A stretch of DNA of 64,000 nucleotides from Siphonodentalium dalli (Eukaryota; Mollusca; Scaphopoda; Gadilida; Siphonodentaliidae). Positions within the stretch are counted from its first letter, which is position 1; each line of letters starts with the position of its first letter. A program made the position numbers and the translations under genes. The notes below the pieces were generated by a model. That model ran no database searches, was not told the DNA's origin, and saw only the letters and a program-made list of their open reading frames with translations. Shown here piece after piece: positions 49,001 to 58,615 of this stretch. The stretch spans positions 202,290,690-202,354,689 of the forward strand of contig CP136069.1 in NCBI GenBank assembly GCA_032622095.1, read 5' to 3'.

Positions 49001-49661
49001 GAGTAACGCGTGCCTTTTGTCAGAGACTGGCTGGGAACTCCTCTCTTCACGCCGTAGAAAACACAAGCTATGCCAATTTTTTAAAATGATACGAGGAACT
49101 GCTCCATCAATTTTAAGAAATTATGTACGACCAATTCAGGCAAATAATTCCAGATATAACTTAAGATTTGAACATATAAGACTACCCTCGAATATTAATT
49201 ATGACTATTATATGGATTCTTTCTTACCATCTGCAATTACCGAATGGAACAAACTGTCAGAAACTACAAAGAGCAGCAGTACAATCGAAGACTTCAAAAA
49301 GGAACTGAACAGTGACAATATACGTCCACCTGCCTATTTTTATCATAGTAAATGTCGTAAATCTCATATCCTCCATACCCGGTTAAGATTGAACTGCAGC
49401 CACCTAAGTGGTGACCTGACAGATAACCATGTAAAAATTTCCCCCTTCTGTCTATGTGGGGAATTTGAGACAACTTACCACTATCTCTTTGAATGTACAT
49501 TTTATCAAGAGCCCAGAAGAGAACTATATGACTCCCTACCAAATGTTGCCTTATCTGAGAATACACTAATGCGGGGGTCAAGAGAGCTTAGTCTTCGCGA
49601 AAACAAACAAATATTTAATGCAGTACAGACATATATTATGAGAACAAAAAGATTTCCATGA
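46098..49661 (+). CDS. CR1-like non-LTR polyprotein: 2A-like peptide, endonuclease, reverse transcriptase
   Basis: An open frame of about 1187 codons from the ATG at 46098; other in-frame Mets follow closely. In order (numbering from an in-frame TTG at 46092, so the ATG is residue 3): two hydrophobic segments (near residues 50-64 and 104-128), the 2A-like motif GDVETNPGP at 130-138, an APE endonuclease (NTQSIRNK about 151, TESW about 177, GGGVCIYV about 209, GDFN about 284, SSSILDL about 321, a final His in RYHCPV about 353), an RT with YRPISLL about 648, GVPQGSVLGP about 776 and the catalytic FADD about 806, and a C-terminal Cys/His stretch from about 1120 (CLCGEFETTYHYLFEC). 2A-like motifs at this place are known in CR1-type elements of sea urchin and some other invertebrates; ribosome skipping here is inference. 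No frameshift is seen, so it may be recently active. Confidence 0.92.
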   Translation: MGDIMLHRARIGAFHNLAVRLSGRGRLCVKQSKTCLFYIMLRLRGLDLITALTLTLLVFIFFPMEQFCALKHIFAGKKLSNSPNSDDKKTKLNTKFSMSHTTVFLFTCVTFLTVLAVSLAKALLILAGDVETNPGPSTEQHNHSVLVLNTQSIRNKVDILTAETSSGEYDICLLTESWLDHSIPDSEIHLPGYHDPARKDRIDGRTGGGVCIYVRDTIPFKICDELDSDEVENIWIEVTINTKRCLVGCFYRPPNSPASLWTKINDNISLARDSDLDVIIGGDFNENYVRNGNGKINGICSERGLTQLVTDKTHFTENSSSILDLLMTSNPDLVDSPCVLGNIFDNTIRYHCPVVAQIKLLKNKSATTLTRRIWNYNLADFDTMNEDFLSWNYDDNIPFELSAHADNLTAKIQKVCSDNIPNKLVLIRKGSPQWLTCNVRKLMRQRNRLHKIAKRKNTPQTWANFRSKRNETTSAIRKSKRDYDTKNENTLNSPSHDQSSWWKTLQKIVFATSDRSIPPLNTNGDFLISPTEKANAFNSYFCKISSVDDIGKRLPVLEPDNSISTLSDIKITAPDIYKALKSLKISKSSGPDGISPRVLKSCASSLCEPLEFYFRTFTENNYYPHQWKRSHVTPIFKSGDPGLISNYRPISLLSCVSKVYEKCIYKYLWEFLDENKLLSFYQAGFMRNDSTVFQLTEIYDNICRSLDDGKEVRCIFCDISKAFDKVWHRGLLNKLTKIGIRGNLYNLMKSYLECRQQQVVIDGTRSELQDVTAGVPQGSVLGPLLFLIYINDITENIRCNIRLFADDTSLFLTIEDPTMAAKLINDDLETLMCWASEWLVKFNPLKTESLLISRKETPVYHPHLTMGTATIVEVDSHKHLGLTFDNMGSWGIHIRSMLDKAWSRVNLVRKHRYKLSRVTLEKIHYTFIRPILEYASPVWDNCPDYLSDDIEKVQYEMARIVTGATISTSNACLLSETGWELLSSRRRKHKLCQFFKMIRGTAPSILRNYVRPIQANNSRYNLRFEHIRLPSNINYDYYMDSFLPSAITEWNKLSETTKSSSTIEDFKKELNSDNIRPPAYFYHSKCRKSHILHTRLRLNCSHLSGDLTDNHVKISPFCLCGEFETTYHYLFECTFYQEPRRELYDSLPNVALSENTLMRGSRELSLRENKQIFNAVQTYIMRTKRFP
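46479..46505 (+). promoter_or_regulatory. 2A-like translational recoding motif
   Basis: The codons give GDVETNPGP, fitting D-(V/I)-E-x-N-P-G-P exactly, preceded by a hydrophobic run (LAKALLILA) as in known active 2A sequences. Established 2A action is ribosome skipping between the final Gly and Pro. It would separate an N-terminal piece of about 135 residues from the endonuclease-RT protein. Confidence 0.85.
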
Positions 49662-50310
49662 TCTGTATGGGTAACAAATTGCTTTGGATTCCGGCCGCGT
49701 TATGCGGCAGCACGATGTTCTCCATTATGTATGTAGTACCAAATGTCTTCCGATAACGATTATTTTGTAAGTTACTTTACTTGTCACTATCCTGTATATA
49801 CGTGAAATGATTCTACATGAAGAATGCAGCGATATTCACAGTGAACCCCATTGAAATAGGAATTGGCCATTGCGATTGACCCCCTCCCATGGAGCCTGAC
49901 GCATGCATATTACTACGAGCATAATTTTCATCACGCAGCAACTAAATTATTGAAAACTCTGTCCCCTCTACTTTCTCACTCTCCCTCTCATTCTCTCTTC
50001 TCTCTCTCTCTCTCTCTCTGCCTCCTGCTATCCCTAACACTATCTTCCCGCTGTGTCCATCCCAACTTAAACTTAGTTACTTCTCCTTTAAAAAATATTA
50101 TTTCTATTATTTCCCGTCTGATCGATACCCCTCCCTCACTTATTGGGGAAGGGGCATGTCGCCAAAGAGGAGAAGACTTCATATAAGCCCTCGGGCTTGT
50201 TGTCTGATCCTCATTTCCATACATTATCTCTTATATGTTGTATATTTATGTCATTTGTGTATTATGTGTATTATGTTTGGATTTGGAAATAAAAATATGT
50301 TTACACTAAT

Positions 50311-51370
50311 ATCTTAAGATATTGAGTTATTCCCTTTCCATTGAAAATAATAGACTTTGCAGTACATAAAACAAGTCGGTATTTCAACCAAAAACAACAT
50401 GTTCTCAGTTTAGTACACCGAATAAGTTGATAATACAATGTTTTGGAGCTTCCTCTTTCAAATGGTATAACATGTGGCATATATTTTATATAAAATTATC
50501 TGGGTGTGGGGGGCTTTGAAAATTAAGTGGCCATTTAATCACGAAACAAACTAAAAACGTATCAAGGTGGCCTGGATTCAAGAGAGAGCACTGTTCACGG
50601 CAAGCGTATTTTATGTGCAATGAATGACGGGTGGTTGATCCGGACGCCGGAATTATGTGTACCATTCATGGTGTGGATACACACAAAAAGCGGATATAGT
50701 TAGAGTTATCTCTCTTTGAGCAAGTCAAAACATTTGGTGACGACGAGGACCTTGCGTTTCGCCACAGAAAAGGAGGTATGTGCAAGGGGGTATTTAAAAA
50801 CATAAGTCTAATTGTGAATACAGAGTAATCTTTATATTAAAGGTACACAATCCGATTCGCTGGTCCCCCTGTCATCAGATTCCAACAACAACAACATTTA
50901 TTCAAACGACGCTTCAATTATCAGAATCGATTAATTAACAAAACAAAATGCTAACCACAGTACAGTATAAAATTTCCCAAAACGTGTTATATATCAATAT
51001 TTTGTTCAACGCAATTTGGTATATAGAGCGTATGTCGGTCAGCTCGTCGATTTTTTGGACGGCCGCCTAATATTCCAGGTGGGGAAAATAACAGATTTCA
51101 AAAATCGATATTGCAATAACTCTGAGCTTTGATGTTTGGGTTCCTTGACTCGAATCAAATGTTTTACCCCCAAAGCCAAAAAAAACAAAACAATTTAGGA
51201 GAGTTCATTCAGTTTTTCTATATTTAATAATCGTGGATATATATCGCAGTTACAATGAACAGTATCGGCCCTGGATTTAAACTTTACATAAACAATTAGA
51301 TTTACATGAGATCATAGATTTGTAACGATCATAATTTGACAGTAAAATACTACAAATAATACTAATTAAC
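50311..51370. other. Non-coding stretch between retrotransposon and satellite array
   Basis: No gene is recognised. Confidence 0.45.
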
Positions 51371-51378
51371 TATCACGA

Positions 51379-51910
51379 ATGTTCAACATATGTCACGAGT
51401 GTTCAACAGATGTCACGAGTGTTCAACAGATGTCACGAGTGTTCAACAGATGTCACGAGTGTTCAACAGATGTCACGAGTGTTCAACAGATGTCATGATT
51501 GTTCAACATATGTCACGAGTGTTCAACAGATGTCACGAGTGTTCAACAGATGTCACGAGTGTTCAACAGATGTCACGAGTGTTCAACAGATGTCACGAGT
51601 GTTCAACAGATGTCACGATTGTTCAACATATGTCACGAGTGTTCAACAGATGTCACGAGTGTTCAACAGATGTCACGATTGTTCAACATATGTCACTAGT
51701 GTTCAACAGATGTCACGAGTGTTCAACAGATGCCACGAGTGTTCAACAGATGTCACGATTGTTCAACATATGTCACTAGTGTTCAACAGATATCACGAGT
51801 GTTCAACAGATGTCACGAGTGTTCAACAGATGTCACGATTGTTCAACATATGTCACGAGTGTTCAACAGATGGTCCTGGTGTTTAATAGATGTCACGAGT
51901 GTTCAACAGA
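51379..51910. repeat. 20-bp minisatellite
   Basis: About 26 units of GTGTTCAACAGATGTCACGA run with variants (CATGATT, CACTAGT, CATATGT). The unit is a shortened form of the 58-bp minisatellite found from 55.95 kb on; the last units (51860-51960) already contain GGTCCTGGTGTTTAATAGAT. Because 20 is not a multiple of 3, all three plus frames stay open, which creates spurious reading frames. Confidence 0.95.
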
Positions 51911-51966
51911 TGGCACGAGTCCTGGTGTTTAATAGATATATAACACTAATTAACTATCACGAGTGT

Positions 51967-52760
51967 TTGATGATACCCACCCCAGTGTGCGGCAGTCTAG
52001 ACAGTTTGACCTATATTCTCTGCAGTAGGCAGTCTAGACAGTTTGACCTATATTCTCTGCAGTAGACAGTCTATGTAATTTGACCTATATTCTCTGCAGT
52101 ACTCAGTCTATGTAGTTTGACCTAGGTCACCATAGGTCATGACCTACTTTTTCACTAGTTTACATAATCCTAGGTCATCAGATGTCATGACCTATTTGAG
52201 GTCATGTGCTAGATGATCTGTATGGCACCGCTTTCGGTCCACCCGCGTATAATGAACGGAATATTATCTACATGTATATTACGTGAGGACCTTGATGAAC
52301 ATGAGGTAGCTTCAGTCTTGAATGTTAAAGTGACATTCGGTACTCATAAAGTGAATTTAAAGGGACATTAGGCACTCACTGTGGATGACTGTTAAGGTGA
52401 CACACGTTCAAAAATTTCCAAAATTTCCAAGATTTCCAAAATTCAAAAAACTCAAATTTCAAAAAGTTCAAAAAGTTCAAAAAAGTTCAAAAAGTTCAAA
52501 AAGTTCAAAATTTTTAAAAAAGTTCAAAAAGTTCAAAAAGTTCAAAAAAGTTCAAAAATTTCAAAAATTTCAAAAAATTTCAAAAATTTCAAAAAACTTA
52601 AAAATTTCAAAAAGGTCAAAAATTAAAAAAAACTCAAAAATTTCAAAAACTTCAAATATTTCAAAAACTTCAAAAACTTCAAATATTTCAAAAACTTCAA
52701 AAATTTCCCAAATTTCCCAAAACTTCACAAAAGTCTAAATTATTCAAAAATTTAAACATG
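51967..52760. repeat. Left inverted arm of the complex array
   Basis: It is essentially the reverse complement of 55265-55950: GATACCCACCCCAGTGTGCG, four CTATATTCTCTGCAGTA-type units, the AGGTCATGACCT segment, CCACCCGCGTATAATGAACG, AAGGTGACACACGTTC, then the TTCAAAAA-rich tract (52408-52755). The A-rich tract is about 100 bp longer than in the right arm. Confidence 0.93.
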
Positions 52761-52784
52761 AAACAAAATCAAAATCGAGAAAAG

Positions 52785-53880
52785 ATTAAGCAAACGACCA
52801 AGGGAAAAAGAGAAAGTGAGCAAAGGAAAAAGAGCAAAAGAGCAACGGGAAAAGAGCAAGTGAGCAAGTGATGTGAGGGAAAAAGAGCAAATGAGGAGAG
52901 GGAAAAGAGCAAGTGAGCAAGTGAGGAGAGGGGGGGAATAGCAAGTGAGCATGTGGGGAGGGGGAATAAGAGCAAGTGAGCAAGTGAGGTGAGGAAAAAA
53001 GAAAAGAGCAAATTAGCGAGTGAGGAGAGGGTAAAAGAGCAATTGAGCAAGTGAAAAAGAACAAAAGAGCAAACGACCAAGGGAAAAAGAGCAAGTGAGC
53101 AAGAGCAAAAGAGCAAAAGAGCAAGGAGAAAAGAGCAAGTGAGGAGAGGGAAAAATAGCAAGTGAGAAGAGGGAAAGAGGATGTGAGCAAGTGAAAAAGA
53201 GCAAATGAGCAAGTGAGGAGAGAGAAAAGAGCAAGTGAGCAAGTGAAAAAGAGCAAAAGAGCAAAAGAGCAAGGAGAAAAGAGCAAGTGAGGAGAGGGAA
53301 AAATAGCAAATGAGAAGAGGGAAAGAGGATGTGAGCAAGTGAAAAAGAGCAAATGAGCAAGTGAGGAGAGAGAAAAGAGCAAGTGAGCAAGTGAAAACGA
53401 GCAAAAGAGCATATGACCAAGGGGAAAAAGAGCAAGTGAGCAAGGGAAAAAGAGCAAAAGAGCAAGGGGAAAAGAGCAAGTGAGCAAGTGAGGAGAGGGA
53501 AAAAGAGCAAGTGAGGAGAGGGAAAAGAGCAAGTGAGCAAGTGAGGAGAGGGTAAAAGAGCAATTGAGCAAGTGAAAAAGAGCAAAAGAGCAAACGACCA
53601 AGGAAAAAAGAGCAAGTGAGCAAGAGGAAAAGAGCAAAAGAGCAAGGAGAAAAGTGCAAGTGAGGAGAGGGGAAAAATAGCAAGTGAGAAGATGGAAAAA
53701 GAGCAAGTGAGCAAGTGAGGAGAGGGGGAAAAAGAGCAAGTGAGCATGTGGGGAGAGGGAATAAGAGCAAGGGAGCAAGTGAGTTGAGGGAAAAAGAGCA
53801 AGTGAGGAGAGGGAATAAGAGCAAGTGAGGTGAGGGGAAAAGAGTGAGTGATCAAATGAGGAGAAGGAAAAAGAGCAAGT
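52785..53880. repeat. Purine-rich GAGCAAGTGA repeat block
   Basis: About 1.1 kb is almost purely A/G on the plus strand, built from GAGCAAGTGAGCAAGTGAGG, AGAGGGAAAAAGAGCAA and AAGAGCAAACGACCAAGG modules with some longer-period duplications (for example 53085-53230 against 53245-53390). The long minus-strand frames rich in Leu, Ser, Phe and Cys are products of this bias, not genes. Confidence 0.92.
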
Positions 53881-53957
53881 CAACCATCTTGGCTCCCACC
53901 CCCAATATGAGTATATAACGAAGTCGATAATAACAGTTTGATGAAGTTTATTAAAAT

Positions 53958-54474
53958 TTAATCATCGTCTGACTCTTCAACCTTTAGATTTATTTCCAAG
54001 AGTTTCTTGAATTTTCTCATGGCTTCATCCGCAGCCCATTCATTATTATATCCGAGTTTTGTCAGCTTGACCATTTTCTTCATGATAGTGTTATGTATGG
54101 GCGATGTTTTCAATCGATGCTGGTATTCTATCAATCGTCTGTAACTTTTGAGAAAGAGTTCAAAATCTGTGTCGATGCATTCTAGTTGAGCTTTTTCCTC
54201 GGCCTCTTCTTCCGGCATGCTCTCTTCTTTCATTAATTGATCAACTTTATCTGACCACTCTTCCATCGCTTCCGCACCGTTGCTAACGAGTTGAAACATA
54301 CTTTTGAATGTATCCATCTCGTTGACACATTTCGCAGCTTTCTTACAGCCGATTACCGCACTACTACCGGCGAAGCTATTGTCTGACGAATCTGATATCA
54401 TTTCCTGTTCATCTTCGTCGGAATCTATATCCGTTTCTAGATCATACTCAGCATCTTCGTATTGACTGAATACA
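53958..54474 (-). pseudogene. Unrecognised acidic protein, C-terminal part (5' end cut off)
   Basis: The minus-strand frame is open from the junction at about 54474 to the TAA at 53958 (about 171 codons), with the first Met at 54401. It has a strongly acidic N-terminal part (DSDEDEQE near 54410), a middle EEE-rich stretch, a helical, basic C-terminal part (FELFLKSYRRLIEYQHRLK) and a short acidic end (EESDDD). AATAAA (complement at 53947-53952) lies only 5 bp after the stop. Upstream the frame runs into the RT fragment, so the true start is lost. I do not recognise the family. The compact 3' end and composition would suit a DNA-virus or transposon gene as well as a cellular exon. Confidence 0.55.
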
Positions 54475-55262
54475 TTATACCAACAAAGTTATTGAAGACA
54501 TGTAAGTCAGCAATAGCACCCGTGTTGATGAATATTGTAAACAGTTCTTTGGATAGTGGCATTTTCCCATCCACCATGAAACATGCCTTAGTAACGCCGC
54601 TACTGAAGAAACCAGGGCTTGATGTCGAGGTCCTAAGTAACTACCGACCGGTTTCAAACCTCTCTTTTATTTCAAAGCTGATAGAGAGGGTTGTTTCCAA
54701 ACAACTCCGCGAATACTTGTCGTCCACTGGCTTGTCGGAAGTGTTTCAATCTGCCTATCGTCCAAATAGCAGCACTGAGACTGCACTTCTTCGGGTCCAA
54801 AACGACTTGCTTATGTCAATGGATCAAAGGGAAGTGTCATGCTTGGTGTTACTGGACCTCAGTGCCGCCTTCGACACCATCGACCACGCTGTGCTATTGG
54901 AGAGACTTGAAAACAGACTCGGTGTGACTGGTGTAGCCTTAGATTGGTTTAGGTCATATCTGAACGGCCGTACATTGAGTGTCACAGTGAACAACGTTCA
55001 CTCGGATGTTTTTGCACTTAAGTACGGTGTGCCACAGGGGTCTGTGCTTGGACCCATGCTCTATGTGATCTACGTCCTACCGCTGGGGGACATAATCCGT
55101 CATCATGGACTGAATTTTCACTTTTACGCGGATGATTCCCAACTCTACGTTCATTTCAACCCTGGTTGTGAGATTCCAGCCAGAGAATCCCTAGAGCACT
55201 GTGTATCCGATATTAAAATCTGGATGACTGATAATTTCCTTAAGTTGAATCCTGACAAAACT
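54474..55262 (+). pseudogene. L2/CR1-like reverse transcriptase fragment, copy 1
   Basis: The RT palm region runs from IIPTKLLKTCK to LNPDKTE, with YRPVSNLSF, SAAFDTIDH, GVPQGSVLGP and the catalytic YADD. It matches 57142-57930, 59576-60364 and the corresponding part of 61644-63536 almost exactly. It begins abruptly at the junction with the acidic-protein gene and ends at ACAAAACTGAA fused to a TTTTT tract. Without EN and C-terminal domains it is a dead fragment. Confidence 0.92.
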
Positions 55263-55510
55263 GAATTTTTTTTAATTTTTTAGTTTTTTTTAATTTTTGA
55301 CCTTTTTGAAATTTTTGAGTTTTTTGAAATTTTTGAACTTTTTTGAAATTTTTGAACTTTTTTGAAATTTTTGAACTTTTTGAACTTTTTTTAAATTTTT
55401 GAACTTTTTTGAAATTTTTGAACTTTTTGAACTTTTTGAAATTTTAAACTTTTTGAAATTTGAGTTTTTTGAATTTTGGAAATCTTGGAAATTTTGGAAA
55501 TTTTTGAACG
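55263..55510. repeat. TTTTTGAAATTTTTGAAC low-complexity tract, copy 1
   Basis: The tract is a mix of TTTTTGAAC and TTTTTGAAATTT words, with equivalents at about 57933-58170 and 60365-60608. It fuses to the RT fragments through shared GAATTTTT-type bases. Confidence 0.9.
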
Positions 55511-55710
55511 TGTGTCACCTTAACAGTCATCCACAGTGAGTGCCTAATGTCCCTTTAAATTCACTTTATGAGTACCGAATGTCACTTTAACATTCAAGAC
55601 TGAAGCTACCTCATGTTCATCAAGGTCCTCACGTAATATACATGTAGATAATATTCCGTTCATTATACGCGGGTGGACCAAAAGCGGTGCCATACAGATC
55701 ATCTAGCACA

Positions 55711-55930
55711 TGACCTCAAATAGGTCATGACATCTGATGACCTAGGATTATGTAAACTAGTGAAAAAGTAGGTCATGACCTATGGTGACCTAGGTCAAAC
55801 TACATAGACTGAGTACTGCAGAGAATATAGGTCAAATTACATAGACTGTCTACTGCAGAGAATATAGGTCAAACTGTCTAGACTGCCTACTGCAGAGAAT
55901 ATAGGTCAAACTGTCTAGACTGCCGCACAC
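55711..55930. promoter_or_regulatory. Dense cluster of AGGTCA half-sites
   Basis: TGACCT or AGGTCA occurs at 55711, 55722, 55738, 55786 and 55792, with a perfect AGGTCATGACCT palindrome at 55770-55781. Three or four ATAGGTCAAA words follow in the downstream GCAGAGAATATAGGTCAAA units. AGGTCA is the classical nuclear-receptor half-site. The cluster is repeated at about 58379, about 60813 and, inverted, at about 52000-52210. Function is inferred only from the motif. Confidence 0.55.
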
Positions 55931-55948
55931 TGGGGTGGGTATCATCAA

Positions 55949-56790
55949 GTGTTCAACAGATGGTCCTGGTGTTTAATAGATATACAATACTAATTAACTA
56001 TCACGAATGTTCAACAGATGGTCCTGGTGTTTAATAGATATATAATACTAATTAACTATCACGAATGTTCAACAGATGGTCCTGGTGTTTAATAGATATA
56101 TAATACTAATTAACTATCACGAGTGTTCAACAGATGGTCCTGGTGTTTAACAGATATATAATACTAATTAACTATCACGAATGTTCAACAGATGGTCCTG
56201 GTGTTTAATAGATATATAATACTAACTAACTATCACGAATGTTCAACAGATGGTCCTGGTGTTTAATAGATATATAATACTAATTAACTATCACGAGTGT
56301 TCAACAGATGGTCCTGGTGTTTAATAGATATATAATACTAATTAACTATCACGAGTGTTCAACAGATGGTCCTGGTGTTTAATATATATATATAATACTA
56401 ATTAACTATCACGAATGTTCAACAGATGGTCCTGGTGTTTAATATATATATAATACTAACTAACTATCACGAATGTTCAACAGATGGTCCTGGTGTTTAA
56501 TAGATATATAATACTAATTAACTATCACGAGTGTTCAACAGATGGTCCTGGTGTTTAATAGATATATAATACTAATTAACTATCACGAGTGTTCAACAGA
56601 TGGTCCTGGTGTTTAATATATATATATAATACTAATTAACTATCACGAATGTTCAACAGATGTTCCTGGTGTTTAATAGATATATAATACTAATTAACTA
56701 TCACGAGTGTTCAACAGATGGTCCTGGTGTTTAATAGATATATAATACTAATTAACTATCACGAATGTTCAACAGATGGTCCTGGTGTTT
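55949..56790. repeat. 58-bp minisatellite, block 1
   Basis: About 14-15 units of GTGTTCAACAGATGGTCCTG, GTGTTTAATAGATATATAAT, ACTAATTAACTATCACGA run with variants (AATGTTC, ATATATATAT, CTAACTAACT). The first half-unit abuts the inverted-arm sequence at GGGTATCATCAA. Confidence 0.95.
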
Positions 56791-57948
56791 ATCATCGAGG
56801 CCAAGCGGCAATATTTTGCTGACCTCGTGAGCGATAACTCAAAACGGCCTAAAGTTCTATCTGATGTTATAGATAAACTACTTCACAAAAACAAGTCCTC
56901 GCCACTCCCTCAGTATACGTCATCGGTCGATCTTGCCAATATATTCGCGAAGTTCTTTGTAAACAAAATCGAGAACATCCGATGCAATATGGTTAGCAAC
57001 AATGAAACACTCAGCTGGGAATTTATTCAGACCAGTGGTTCATCAAGGGGACTGAAAAAACTGACGTGTTTCAAGCCACTCACATCTGATCAGCTGTCAG
57101 AAATTATATCGAAATCTCCATCAAAACAGTGCCCTCTCGACATTATACCAACAAAGTTATTGAAGACATGTAAGTCAGCAATAGCACCCGTGTTGATGAA
57201 TATTGTAAACAGTTCTTTGGATAGTGGCATTTTCCCATCCACCATGAAACATGCCTTAGTAACGCCGCTACTGAAGAAACCAGGGCTTGATGTCGAGGTC
57301 CTAAGTAACTACCGACCGGTTTCAAACCTCTCTTTTATTTCAAAGCTGATAGAGAGGGTTGTTTCCAAACAACTCCGCGAATACTTGTCGTCCACTGGCT
57401 TGTCGGAAGTGTTTCAATCTGCCTATCGTCCAAATAGCAGCACTGAGACTGCACTTCTTCGGGTCCAAAACGACTTGCTTATGTCAATGGATCAAAGGGA
57501 AGTGTCATGCTTGGTGTTACTGGACCTCAGTGCCGCCTTCGACACCATCGACCACGCTGTGCTATTGGAGAGACTTGAAAACAGACTCGGTGTGACTGGT
57601 GTAGCCTTAGATTGGTTTAGGTCATATCTGAACGGCCGTACATTGAGTGTCACAGTGAACAACGTTCACTCGGATGTTTTTGCACTTAAGTACGGTGTGC
57701 CACAGGGGTCTGTGCTTGGACCCATGCTCTATGTGATCTACGTCCTACCGCTGGGGGACATAATCCGTCATCATGGACTGAATTTTCACTTTTACGCGGA
57801 TGATTCCCAACTCTACGTTCATTTCAACCCTGGTTGTGAGATTCCAGCCAGAGAATCCCTAGAGCACTGTGTATCCGATATTAAAATCTGGATGACTGAT
57901 AATTTCCTTAAGTTGAATCCTGACAAAACTGAATTTTTTGAAATTTTT
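56790..57948 (+). pseudogene. L2/CR1-like reverse transcriptase fragment, copy 2
   Basis: The frame stays open from the minisatellite (GTGTTTATCATCGAGGCC) through EAKRQYFADL, LANIFAKFFVNKIENIR, YRPVSNLSF, GVPQGSVLGP and YADD to LNPDKTE, then reads a few codons of the T-rich tract to a TAG. It is 5'-truncated (no endonuclease) and 3'-truncated. The apparent start codon lies in satellite DNA, so no native protein is expected. Confidence 0.92.
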
Positions 57949-58615
57949 TAGTTTTTTTTAATTTTTGACCTTTTTGAAATTTTTGAGTTTTTTGAAATTT
58001 TTGAACTTTTTTGAAATTTTTGAACTTTTTTGAAATTTTTGAACTTTTTGAACTTTTTTTAAATTTTTGAACTTTTTTGAAATTTTTGAACTTTTTGAAC
58101 TTTTTGAAATTTTAAACTTTTTGAAATTTGAGTTTTTTGAATTTTGGAAATCTTGGAAATTTTGGAAATTTTTGAACGTGTGTCACCTTAACAGTCATCC
58201 ACAGTGAGTGCCTAATGTCCCTTTAAATTCACTTTATGAGTACCGAATGTCACTTTAACATTCAAGACTGAAGCTACCTCATGTTCATCAAGGTCCTCAC
58301 GTAATATACATGTAGATAATATTCCGTTCATTATACGCGGGTGGACCAAAAGCGGTGCCATACAGATCATCTAGCACATGACCTCAAATAGGTCATGACA
58401 TCTGATGACCTAGGATTATGTAAACTAGTGAAAAAGTAGGTCATGACCTATGGTGACCTAGGTCAAACTACATAGACTGAGTACTGCAGAGAATATAGGT
58501 CAAATTACATAGACTGTCTACTGCAGAGAATATAGGTCAAACTGTCTAGACTGCCTACTGCAGAGAATATAGGTCAAACTGTCTAGACTGCCGCACACTG
58601 GGGTGGGTATCATCA

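Larger units (their letters stand above)
45700..50310 (+). mobile_element. CR1-like non-LTR retrotransposon, nearly complete
   Basis: The coding frame at 46098-49661 is intact. A 3' region (49662-50300) with a pyrimidine-rich (TC)n tract and CCCTCGGGCTTGTTGTCTGA ends in AAATAAAAATATGTTTA. A 5' region from about 45.7 kb holds a 126-codon frame of unclear meaning that overlaps the start of the main frame. The 5' end is not defined and no target-site duplication was identified. It is the best-preserved member of the family whose decayed copies lie at 2.1-6.4 kb. Confidence 0.8.

Noticed and set aside
49863-50186. 107-codon frame after the CR1-like element
   Set aside because: It lies in the 3' UTR and is made of a (TC)n tract translation.
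51390-51886. Plus-strand frames with a perfectly repeating peptide (FNRCHECSTDVTSVQQMS)
   Set aside because: The 20-bp minisatellite is open in all three plus frames; the repeat peptide is a shadow and has no start, splice or flanking support.
51379-51910. Possible CRISPR-like array
   Set aside because: The 20-bp units are contiguous without unique spacers, in a eukaryotic context. It is a minisatellite.
52385-52738. Lys/Phe-rich frame of 117 codons
   Set aside because: It is a translation of the TTCAAAAA low-complexity tract.
52769-53883. Long minus-strand frames (up to 365 codons) rich in Leu, Ser, Phe and Cys resembling a membrane protein
   Set aside because: They are open in all three minus frames and are simple translations of the GAGCAAGTGA purine repeat.
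54691-54927. Frames of 60 and 78 codons recurring in every RT copy (antisense and +1)
   Set aside because: They are shadows of the RT coding frame; conservation simply reflects copy identity.
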